Shown here: positions 10,857-22,800 of the stretch, in pieces
Layout of the letters: the number at the start of each line of letters is the position of its first letter
Numbering within the stretch: position 1 is the first letter of the stretch
Source of the DNA: Liriodendron chinense
Lineage: Eukaryota; Streptophyta; Magnoliopsida; Magnoliales; Magnoliaceae
DNA: 64,000 nucleotides
Assembly: GCA_003013855.2 (NCBI GenBank)
Contig: ML058433.1
Coordinates: forward strand, 8,617,966-8,681,965
Direction of reading: 5' to 3'
The notes under the pieces: model-generated
What the model was told of the DNA's origin: nothing
The model's database searches: none
Seen by the model: only the letters and a program-made list of their open reading frames with translations
Translations under genes and position numbers: made by a program

Positions 10857-13800
10857 AGAAAATATTAAAGGTTTTTTCAGATTCATTTTTCTTTTTCTTT
10901 TTTAGAAAAAAAAGGAAGAAGAAAAAGAAGAAAAACGAGGAGCAGGGGCATTTTCGTCCATCAGAAAGACCTCATGCTGTCAGAGGTCTAAAAAAGGTTT
11001 TAAAAGGGCTACCTATTTACTTAATTAAGGCAAAATAGAGGTTTATTTTGTTAATAAATCCAAAGAAAAAATTACAAAACTATACCTCTTTACTTGAATA
11101 TTATATAAACCAAGTCCAGGGGCTTAAACTCTTCCCCAACACATATTTTAGCTCAATAATCACAAGAGACCACACGTGAGACCAAGCCAGTTTACTCTAG
11201 TGATCACAACGGTCCATTTAACACTCAAGCAGGAGCATAGACATCGTACATGTCCAACTTCAAAATAGGCTTTTCAAGCTGAGATTTCCCAAGAGCTTTG
11301 ATGAATAAATTTGCAATCTAATAATGAGAAACCTTATTAAAAATGAAGTGGCGTTCGACTTCTATGTATTTTGTTTCTTCATGAAAGAGCGGATTGTTGA
11401 CTACATGCATAGTAGCCAAGGTGTGCAAAATTCATTATGTATCGTGATACAAGGCTTAAACAACAGGGTCTACAAAAAAAGAATCGCAACGACCATTACG
11501 GGGCCGTAACTACTGTTATAGGGCATAATGGCCGTTACAATCCCCATAACAATCGTTATGCACAATAACCCTAAAAGTGAAAGGAAAAAAAAAAGCGTAC
11601 CTGGTTTTCTTCTCCTTCTTCTTCATATACTGGTTGTTGTCCCCCCCCCCCCCCCCCCCCTTGATTTATGTGTTGTATATACATGCCAGCCATCAGTTTT
11701 TTCAGTTCATTTTAGGGATGGAAATCCAAATCTCAAGTGGACCACATGGTAGAGATTGAATGCCCACAGTTAAAAACTTCCTGGGGCCCATTGTAATGTT
11801 TATTTGCAATCGAACCTGTTAATAAGGTCACATAGACCTGGATGAAGGGAAAACACAAATAGCAGCTTAATCCAAAAAATCATTTAGTCCCAAGAGGTTT
11901 TTAATGGTGGGAATTCAATCCCTATTGTGCGGTCCATCTAAGATTTGGATTTGCCTCATTTTTTGGACCATGCCTTAAAATGAGTTGGCAAAAAGGATGG
12001 ACGGCATGGATATACAACAAATGGGTCAAGGTGGGTCCCACATTCAAGGAGTCACTCATTATGGGCCACTTGTCATTTAGATCAGCCTAATTTTTGGGAC
12101 CATGCCTTAAAATGAGTTGGAAAAACAGATTAACAACATGGATATAAAAATACATTGAGGTGGGCCCCATATTCAGGGCCTCACCCACTAGTGGTCCCCC
12201 TGAGATCTGGATTTACCTCATTTTTGGACCATGCCATAAACTGAGTTGGCAAAACAAATGGGCGAATTGCATATACAATAAATACATTGAGGTGGGCGGT
12301 GGGCCCCACATACATAGCCCTAACATATTGTACATGAGGCATATATTAACTCAAAATTTATTAATTAAATTATGGGACCGTTATTGCTAAGTTACAGTCC
12401 AAAAATTAAATTGTTTGAATGATTTTCACCATTAATTTGCAGACACTTGTTTTTGAAATACGACCATTTCATATTTGTCATTCTTCAGTATCAAATAAAT
12501 GTCCACCAATCCATTAATTATAATATGTAGTACTACATATAATTATAAGTGCCAATAATACATTGTACATGATTTGCGAGGTATGTAATACACCAATACT
12601 ATAAATAATAGTAAAACCTGCAAATATGATATGCTTTGGTATTACATTCATTCTAATAAATTTATATTGATATGATATAGTTAAATAATTAAATATAAAA
12701 TATTTGCAATTAATTCCAGGTTGTCGGGTTCAAAAATTCATTAGACAACCCGATACAACGTTGTCATCAAAGGCTGGACCATTACACTAATATAAACATG
12801 TTCAAAATTATAAACGAATGCATATATTATTTGGAATATTTACAATTTTTTGAATTTTTGGATATTTTTTTGAATTGGGAATTTTACAAAATAGTACCTC
12901 ATTATTACCTTATTTACATCTCAGTACCTTTTTAAATTCTGTTTTCATTAGGCTACCTCATTAATCGAGATAATTGTCAAAGGGATACCTTCCGTTAGGT
13001 TTCTCTCATTTGTGTTAAGTTTCTTTATAAAATGACAAAAATGCCCATCGTTAATGATATGGCTTAATTACCCAGAGGCCAGAGATATCTTTTGCCTACT
13101 AATGCGGCTACAGACAGTGCCTGTGGGCCCCACCATGACATGTGTTTTATCCATGCCATCGATACAGTTTTCTAGATCATTTTATGACATGAGCCTGAAA
13201 ATGAATCAAATCCACATATCAAGTGGACCACACCCTAGGAAAAAGTGGGCATTGAGCACCCACCCTTAAAAACTTCTTGGGGCCCACAAAAGTTTTGGAT
13301 TAATTTGATATTTTTCCCTTTATTTAGGTCTGTGTGACAGGTTGGATGGCAAACACATACATCATGGTGGGCCCCATGAAGCCCAGCACATCACCACACC
13401 ACTGATGGGTGGTTTTGACAAGAAGGGAAAAGATTAGGTGCAGCCCCGGCCTCACCGACAGGGTGCAACCCTGACTATGGGGCACATTTTGATGCATGTG
13501 TAGTATATCCACACCACCCATCTGTTTTTTCAACCAATTTTAGGTAATGATCTCAACAAAAATGTTGATCCGATTGTCAAGTAGACCACACCATAGGAAA
13601 CAATGGTGATTGAGCTGCTCACCATTAAAATCATACTTGAGCCTGCAGTAATGTTCAACATAATGTTTATTTTCCATCCAACCTATTGATAACGTCACAC
13701 GGACCACAATGAAGGGGAGAAACAAATATCAGATCCATCCAAAACTTTTATGAAACACAACAAGTTCTTCATAATCAATCACCACTGTGTACTTTGGTGT

Positions 13801-16800
13801 GTTTTGCTTGACAATTGGATCTACTTCATTTTAGGACTAATGACCTAAAATGAGCTATAAAAACGACTGGATAACGTGGATATGCAATCCATACATCGGG
13901 TGGGCCACACGATCAGGGCCACACCCGTTTTGGGTGACACCTAATCCATTCGCTGGCAACACCAGCTAATCTGCGTCCGAGGAGGGAAAGATGGGTGCGA
14001 ATTGGGTACTATCTTGACGGTCTCTAGCTAGAAACAGACAAAGGATTTGAGGGCCACTATGGTGAATGAGTTTTACCCCACACCGTCCATACATTTTGCC
14101 ATATCATTTTAGCATATAAGCTTAAGAATGAGTCAGATCCAAGGCTCAAGTGGACCACATAGTGGGGGTTAAACGTTTGCAATCCAAAACTTCTTGGAGA
14201 TGACAAAAGTTTTGGATCAAGCTGAGACTTGTATTTTCCCATCATCTAGGTCTATTGTAACCTCATGAATAGGGGGATGGCAATTAACCATCACAGTGAG
14301 TGGTAGAAAGGCTTCAACGTCCACCTTGCTTCTTCCTATGCTGTGGTCTACTTGAGCCTTAGATTTGCTTCATTTTTTTGGCTCATATCCTAAAATGACA
14401 TGGAGAAATGGATGGACGGTGCAGATAAAACTGATACATCATGATGGTCGCTCAAATCAGCTGTCCATTCCTAGCTAGAGATGGGGGTGTACCCAATCTG
14501 CGTACGACAAAGATGGAACGTGGATTGGCTACTAGCAATGTGGCTACTAGTCAGTGTTCTGTGGGCCCCACAATGATTCATGTGTTTTATCCATACTGTC
14601 CATCCATTTTTTTTAGATCATACGCTTGTATGGTTTAAAAAATGAGTCAGATTCAAGTCTCAGGTAAACCACACCACAGGAAAACAGTGGTGATTGAACC
14701 CTCACCATTAAAAACTTCCTAAGGGGCACTGTAATGTTTATCTGGCATCTAACCTATTGATTACATCACACATACTCAGATGAATGGAAAACACAAATAT
14801 CAGCTTGAGCCAAAACTTTTTGTGGCCTAAGAGGTTTTTAATGGTGGGCGTTCAATGAGCACCTTTTCTTGTGTGTGGTCTACCTGAGTTACAAATTTTA
14901 CTCTTTTTTTTTTTTTGGATCATGCCATAAAATGATCTGAAAAAATGGATGGACTGCGTGGATAAAATGCATTCATTATGGTTGGGCCCACATAACACCG
15001 ATTAGTAGCAGCGTCAGTAGGGAATCTACGACACTTGGTGTGTTTTCTTTTTTCTTTTCTTTTTTAATAATTTGCAATAATAAATACCTCATAAAAATTA
15101 CATTTACATTAAGTAACTAAGATGCGTCGTTAAGATGGGTAGTTTTGTCACTTTATGAAAAAATATGACTAAAATGGCATAAAACTAACGGAAGGTATCC
15201 CTTTGACAATTATCTTCATTAATGAGGTAATGAGGTTGCTTAATAAAAAGTTAATTTAAAAAGGTACCTGGATGTAAATAAAGTATTAATGAGGTACTAG
15301 TTTGTAAAATTCCCTTCTGAATTTTTTGGAGAAAAAAAAGAAAAAAGACTGATACGGGCGTATCGGCCGTTAAGCCGATTTAGCATATCCGTAATGACGG
15401 GTATCATTACGCCCACCGTTATCACTATGAAACACCTTGATAGCAGCTTGATTATCACAATATAAAAATATTGGAATTTGGATCACAAATCTTAACTCTT
15501 CCAAAAGTGATTATAGCTAGAAGAGTTTACAAGATTATGTATCATAGATCTATATTTTGCTTCAACACTAGACCTAGCAACGACATTCTACTCCTTGCTT
15601 TTCCAGGTAACTACATTACCAGTAAGAAATGCATAATCTGCATTAGAGTACCCTAGCATTTTAAGATGGCCGTGAGACCTATATGTGATACATTTCTTAG
15701 GTGTATGCTTCAAGTATCTAAGAATGTTCACAACTAAACTAAATGTGGAGCTCTGGGATTTGGCTAACCACACTTACGAAGAAGGCAATATCAGGCCTAA
15801 TAATGGTTAAATAAATGAGTTTGCTGACAAGTCTTCTGTACATACTAAGGTTGTCAATAATTCTCATTCTTTCGGATCAAGTATAAGATGGGGATCCATA
15901 GGTGCATCTGCAGGTTTGACACCTACTATACCCATCTCTTTTAACAAATCACAAACATATTTCCTTAAATTTATAAAAAATTTAGATCTCGCCGTTTCTA
16001 AGCCAAAAATAGAAAAGTAAGCAAAGGTCTTTAATCTGGAGCTAAGAGTGAAGATACACCTTCAGTTTGTCAGTATCCACTAAGTCATCACCTGTAATTA
16101 CATTGTCATCCACATATACAACAAGCACAATATGACCCAATATAGTATGCTGATAAAAAACTGCGTGATCTACTTCTCTCCAAATCATATGCTATTACCA
16201 CTTCATTGAATTTCTCAAACCAGGCTCAGGGTATCTTTTTCAGTCCATAGATAATGTGTTTAATCCACATACCTTATAGGACTTAACAACATACCCATGT
16301 GGTTGCTTCATGTACAACTCTTCTTGTAAATTCCCATGCAGAAAAGTGTTCTTTCCATCAAGCCGAAAGAGAGGCCAATCACGATTGACAACTATGGGAA
16401 TAACAACTTGAATTGAATCAAGTTTCTTGGTGCATTATGACGACATGTGTGGGCCACCACGGTCACTCATGTGGTCCTCATATGTTTGGATTTATGTTGG
16501 GCCTTGGTCATATGTTTGGGCTAAAGTCTTTGGGCCCATAAGTCATTGGTTTATTTTATCTTTTAGTCAGAGGGGTGTAATTGTAAATTTTTTTGTATCA
16601 AGTGATTGCCCTAATTATAATAAAAGAGATGTAAGGGTGTGTGGAGCGTTCTAAGTTCTCCTCTCCTCCTTTTCCTCCCACTTCTTTCCTTTTTATTTTA
16701 TTTTTATTTTTTTATTTTTTTATTCTTATATTTTCTTTTCTCTATCATTTACTAAATGGTATCAGAGAGGAAGTGATCCGATACCTTGCTTCTCTCTCTC

Positions 16801-19800
16801 TCTCTATCATTTTCTCCTCTTTCTTTTTTATCTCTCTTCTTTGTGGGGAAACCCTAACATGCTTGGGGCTGACCTAACCTAATCCCCTTCCCTCTTTGTA
16901 CCACCACTTGGTAGGTGGTGTGATTATGTTCAACAAAGTGGTGTAGGCACATTTGTATGTTCTACCCTGGGCCATCTCTCATCTACAGGTGGATCTACGG
17001 TCAAATTTGAAGGATAACGTCATAGTTAAAGACATAAATTATGCGTGAAGGTTGTTGATGGTACAGCTTGAAAAAAGGTATACGGGGAAAAGCCAGAAAG
17101 CAAGTAATGATCTAATCGATTATGTTCGCGGATGTATACATTTTTCTACTTGTGTGATGTTCAATTCAGTTGAAAGTTTTCTTTATTGAGTATTCGAAGT
17201 TCTTCCATTTGTCAAGATGGATGCAAAGAATGAATCAAAGAATATGATGAGGACACAAGACCCTTCAAAGTCTATTAATGAAGAAAACACATGCTACGAG
17301 CATCTTCCTTGTGGCTTGGCGACCATTGAATGAGCATTGAAGACCCTACACACGTGGTTGGGCAGATAGAAGACCCCACATTGGGAAGACACGTGTTGTA
17401 GGATGAGGAAGACCTGACTGGGGGTCGTCGGGCGCTCGACCGTTGGTCATCAGGCGCCCAAAATTAGCCCGAGATAAAGGAAAGTCCATTGGATAGTTTT
17501 TACTGTCATCGAGCGCCCGACCATAAAGTCACCGGGCGCCGAAATTCATCAATTTTGGGTTTTGCCCTCTGGACATTTTTGGTCCTCATCGGGCGCCCGA
17601 CCACCGCGCGGACTAATTTTTTTTACTTAGTTCTTTCACTTAAACATTGAGGGTATTTTCGTCATTTACTTCTTAGTGTCTATTTAAGTGGGTTAAGCCC
17701 TAAACACGAATTTAGTTGATTATTATTGAATGAAAGCCTCTTTGGTTGCCTCCTTCCTCTCTCTCTATCTCATGGAACTTCGTCTTCTTCCCTAATCCTC
17801 TTCTTCTCTTTGCTTCTTGTGCCCTTTTAATATTCATATAAGGTAAACTCCTTCCTTCTCTCTCTATTTATATTATTCCCCAATCCTCTAACCCTAAATT
17901 TGAGAATTGAATCAAAACTCCAATTCCTCAAATTCCCAATTCCCTAATTCGAGAAATCTTTTGATCTCTGGACTAGTGAACTCCATTATTCGATTGGGTT
18001 ATGACCATGCAAGATCGGGAGGTTCCATCCCTCGCCGGATCCAGCCTAAAGCTATAATTGAATTTCACACTTCGTGGTTGTGATGATGGCCCACTCCCTT
18101 GCGTGCATCTTTTATGATTTTCTTAATTTATGATGGTAGATGCTGAATTTTGGATTATTATTGCTATTTATTTCCGCTGGATTACATATGTTCATGAGCA
18201 TGCATCATAATTAGGGTATCCTACATCAAATTTGGTATCAGAGGTTAGGCTTTGCATGGTTATGATTAGATCGAGTTATCAAATTAGGGTTTTGATTTTA
18301 GGTCTATTTTGGGAAATTTCCAGATTTAGAAAGTTTCCAATTTTAGAAAGTTTCCTAATTTAGAAAATTTCTAGATTTGAATCGTCTTCTGTTTTAATTC
18401 AGTAATTGTCAGTTCATCATAGTTTACAGTTATTGCTTTTATCTTGTGAGTTACATAACCCATAAGAGGGCAAGTTGAGTAGAATTAGTTCGAGGTTTTA
18501 TTTGTATGCCCATGAGAAGAGGTAGAGGTTTCGGACTTCAACTAATCATGAATAACGAGCAGCTATCTGAGCAACTTGCTCAATTGATATAATAGATAAC
18601 CGCTTTAGAAACGAGTCAAAGGCGTGAATTCGCTTGCATGGACAACCAAATCGCCACCACTATGACTAAAGTCGAGCAATTAGAGGCATCCCAAAGGGAG
18701 AACCTCACTGTTGGGGATGATGCGCAATCCCAAGCGGGAGGGATTGTTGAAGAATGTGCTCCCACACGTGAGGGTAACGGTGGTCGTGATCATGGAACTG
18801 GTCGTGGTGTTGTGCGAGAGGCACAAGCCACATATGATCATCAAGACCGCTATGATCCAGATGAGCGTGTGATGAAGAATGTGAGGGTGGAAGCCCTAAG
18901 TTTTGATGGGCATCTGGATCCCAAGGCATTTCTTGATTGGTTAGCTGACATGGATCACTACTTTGAGTGGTATGGCATGTCAGACGACCGACAGGTGAGG
19001 TTTGCTATGATGAAGCTTGTGGGTCAGGCCAAATTATTTTGGACTAACACCGTGCATAGGATTGATAGAATTGGAAGAGTCCCTGTCACACATTGGAATG
19101 AGATGGAGAAGTTGAAGGAGAAGTATCTTTCTCTCTCATACAGATAGAAGCTTCTTGACCAATGGCAATCTTTGTACCAAGGGTCAATGTTTGTCGCCGA
19201 CTACATCGCTAAATTCGAGGAGTATATGATGCGATGTGACATCCAAGAGGACCCTCTGGTAAAGCTTTCGCGTTTCAAGATGGGCCTTCGAACGGATCTT
19301 CAGCGCGAGCTTTTGACTTGGCCCATAACATATTTGGATGAAGCGTACCAAGTTGTGCAGGAGTTGGAACAATATCTGAGGGCTCCTGTCATTCGACGCT
19401 TTGAGTCCCGAGATTCTACTGCTAGATCTGGTTGCCAAGGAACTAGACCCAACATTAGTAGTCAACCTAGGGCACAGGGAACTGTTCTGCCTAGGCCTAG
19501 GGAGGATAAGGGCAAAGGTGTCCTTGGTGCCGGCCCTAGTGGGGGTCGCCAAGTGAGATGCTATGAATGTGGGAATATAGGACACATGTCTAATCAATGT
19601 CGTACGAAGAACTGTGGAAAAGCCTTATTTATAGGCGAGTCCCATGAGGGTGTAGATGACCAGGGTGATTATGAAGTAGAAGAATATCACCTTGAAGGAG
19701 GTCTTACTGATGAAGACGAAGTAGGCGATGAAGCAACGCTTGCAGTAGTCAGGCGTGTGCTATCTCGGTCTAGGAGTAGTGTCGATTGGCGTCGATAGTA

Positions 19801-22800
19801 CTCTCACCAAGTGTGGAGAAAAGAATTACAGGGTGATAGTGGACAGTTGAAGTTGTCTATGATTTCGGCTAACACCTTGGACCAGTTGAAATTGAAATCC
19901 ACACCTCATCCTTACCCGTACAAAGTCTCTTGGGTTGACAAGACCTCCCTTCCTGTCACCCATCAATGCTTAGTGCCCATCAAATTCGGGTCATACAAGG
20001 AGTCCTTATGGTGCGATGTGATACCTATGGATGTTGGACATATTATCCTAGGTAGACCGTGGCTATTTAACAATGACGTCACGATCTTTAGCCATTCGAA
20101 TGCGTGTACCTTCATGCATAACGGTAAAAAAGATCAAACTTAATCTTATGCCACCAAAGGACACATCGAGGAAAAAGAAGGGTGAGAAGGCGAGTGAGCC
20201 TAAGGAAGTGAGGAAATCCAAACCTAAGTCTCTTCATATAATCAATGCGAGAGAGTTTGAGAAAGAGACTAAGGAGGATTCCATGGTGTATGCCCTTGTG
20301 GCAAGAGAGATTACACCTGAGGTTCCATCAGAGTTACCCCATGAGGTAACATCGGTTTTGAAAGAATACAGTGATGTGTTCCCTGATGATTTACCGAATG
20401 AGTTGCCACCTATGCGGGACATTCAGCATGCCATTGATCTCGTCCCGGGGTTGACTTTACCGAACTTTTCTCATTACAGGATGAACCCTGCAGAGCATGC
20501 AGAATTGAAGAGGTAGATTGATGAACTTCTACAAAAGGGCTTCATCCAGGAGAGTGAGTCCGTGTGCTGTGCCCGCATTATTGACGCCAAAGAAAGACGG
20601 CACGTGGTGCATGTGTGTGGACAACTGTGCCATAAACAAAATTACCGTCAAGTACAGATTTCCTATATGTAGGCTTGATGATATGCTTGACATGATGGCT
20701 AGCTCCACCGTTTTCTCCAAAATTGATCTCAAGAGTGGATATCACCAAATTCGCATACGCCCAGGAGATGAGTGGAAGACTGTATTCAAAACAAAAGATG
20801 GGTTGTAGGAGTGGATGGTCATGCCCTTCGGCTTGACAAATGCATCCAGTACTTTCATGCTGGTGATGACACAAGTCTTGAGACCGTTCATGGGTAAATT
20901 CCTAGTGGTGTACTTCGATGACATTCTTATTTATAGTACACCTTGAACATTCTTATTTATATTACCACTAAGGAATCACACCTTGAACATCTGAAGCAGG
21001 TCTGTAGCGTCCTTAGGACTGAAAAGCTGTATGCTAATCTTAAGAAGTGCGCGTTTATGTCTAGTCAAGTCGTGTTCTTAGGATTTATTGTGTCATAAGA
21101 AGGAATGTGCACAGACCCTGAAAAGGTCAGGGCCATAGTTGAGTGGTTAACGCCGAAGAACATTCACGAGGTGCGAAGCTTTCACGGCTTAACAACTTTT
21201 TATCGTCGGTTCATTAGGGGATTTAGCATGATTATGGCTCCCATTACTGAATGCATGAAAAAGGGAGAGTTCGTGTGGTCGAAAGCCGCAGTCAAGGCTT
21301 TTAAAGAAATTAAGGGTAAAATGGTAGAAGCTCCTTTCATGCGTCTACCTGACTTTTCTAAAGTTTTCGAGGTGGTGTGTGATGTGTTAGGTGTTGGTAT
21401 AGGTGGAGTGTTGAGCCAAGAAGGTCATCCAGTAGCCTATTTTAGTGAAAAATTGAATGAGGCAAAGCAGAAGTACTCCACTTATGACAAGGAGTTCTAT
21501 GCGGTAATGCAATCCCTGAGACATTGGCGTCACTATCTTCTACCGTAAGAATTCGTCTTGTTTTCTGACCATAAGGCCTTGAGATACCTACATTTTCAGA
21601 AGAAGCTCAACCCAAGGCATGTTAAATGGGTAGCGTTTCTTCAGGAATACTTTTTTGTCCTGAAACATAAGGCCGAGGTCGAAAACAAACCAGCAGATGC
21701 CCTTAGTAGAAGAGTGATGTTGCTCCACTCCTTGAGCGTAGAGGTAGCCGTGTTTGAGCAACTTAAGGATGTGTATCCCATATGTCCTGATTTTGAGAAT
21801 ACTTATGCGTCACTCTGTAGTGACCAGCGTAGCAAGGGTGATTATGTTCTTAAAGATGGTTTTCTTTTCAAAGGAGACCGACTTTGTATTCCCCATATGT
21901 CACATTGTGAATTCCTCGTCTGGGAGCTTCATTCAAGGGGGATAGCTGGCCACTTTGGTCGAGACAAGACCTTGTCCTTATAGAGGATCATTTTTATTGG
22001 CTAAGTCTCAAGCGAGACGTAGCCAAAGTTTTAGGGCAATGTCGTACGTGTCACTGGCAAAGCAACGAAAGCAAAATACTGGGCTATATACGCCATTGCC
22101 AGTGCCACATGTTCCGTGGCAAGACATTAGTATGGATTTTGTGCTGGGACTTCCCAAAACGATCAAAAAGCACGATTCCATCTTTATTGTTGTAGATCGC
22201 TTCTCTAAAATGGCGCATTTTCTCCCCTGTTCGAAAACGTCAGATGCGTCTCATATTGCTCGTGTCTTTTTTGATAGTGTGGTACGTCTCCATGGTTTGC
22301 TTAAAACCATTGTGTCTGACCGTGATGTCAGATTTACCAGTTACTTTTGGAAGACACTATGACACATGATGGGTACTCGTTTACAATTTTCTACTGCATA
22401 CCATCCTTAAATAGATGGACAAACTGAGGTGGTAAATCGAAGTCTTGGAAACCTATTACGTTGTCTAGTGGGTGAGTATGTTAAGACTTGGGACTTAATT
22501 CTACCTATCGCTGAATTTGCTTATAACGGGTCTGTCAATAGATCGAAGGAATGAGTCCTTTTGAAATTGTCAGTGGTTACAAACCTAGAATGCCCATAGA
22601 TCTTTTACCCATGTCTGTCACCCAAAGATCTTTAGAGTCGGCCGATGCATTTGCACGACACATTCATGAATTGCATATATATATATATATATATATATAT
22701 TAGACAACGGATTAATAAGAGCAATGATAGTTATAAATACTCAGTTGACTCTCATCGTAGATTACAAGATTTTCAGGAAGGAGACTGTAATGATCAGGAT

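Larger units (their letters stand above)
9812..11223 (-). repeat. Copia 3' LTR, interrupted by a MULE
   Basis: The LTR pieces 9812-9959 and 11071-11223 join to about 301 bp and match the right LTR in order: TAAAACCTTAAAATTGAAG, GGGAGAAAGGCTGC, ATATTAGGGCTTT, ATTACAAAACT, AGACCACAC, ending ATTTAACA. On the minus strand the LTR begins TGTTAAAT directly after the element's 3' internal region. Confidence 0.8.
12877..15314. mobile_element. MULE-like element with long TIRs, nested in the hAT-like element
   Basis: The left terminus GGGAATTTTACAAAATAGTA and the right terminus read as complement (GGGAATTTTACAAACTAGTA) agree and continue for about 150 bp, through AATGAGGTA, AAAAAGGTACCT and TAACGGAAGGTATCCCTTTG. 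The flanks TTTTGAATT (12868-12876) and TTCTGAATT (15315-15323) form a 9-bp duplication with one difference, which is diagnostic for Mutator-like elements. No transposase is seen. The interior holds four quasi-palindromic units. Confidence 0.8.
11417..15439. mobile_element. hAT-like element with 8-bp target duplication inside copia RNase H
   Basis: The ends are CAAGGTGT (11417-11424) and ACACCTTG (15432-15439), a perfect 8-bp inverted pair, followed inward on both sides by GTTACGG/CCGTAA-type words. The flanks ATAGTAGC (11409-11416) and ATAGCAGC (15440-15447) are 8-bp duplications with one transition. Removing the element restores the copia RNase H DNQAA region. No transposase is visible. It contains a tail of quasi-palindromic repeats and a nested MULE at 12877-15314. 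Confidence 0.75.

Noticed and set aside
10055..11038. Lysine- and phenylalanine-rich open frames on both strands
   Set aside because: They are translations of the (CTT)n and (GAA)n arms of the MULE; no domain, and composition alone explains them.
13105..14995. Possible CRISPR-like or satellite array
   Set aside because: Units are 250-450 bp, internally palindromic, diverged and in plant DNA; there are no short direct repeats with unique spacers.
16641..16877. Hydrophobic 78-codon ORF that could be taken as a membrane peptide
   Set aside because: It reads through the T-rich tract of the copia LTR and its primer site.
19184..19597. 137-codon minus-strand ORF in the gypsy gag
   Set aside because: Antisense shadow of the capsid and zinc-knuckle region; no independent evidence.
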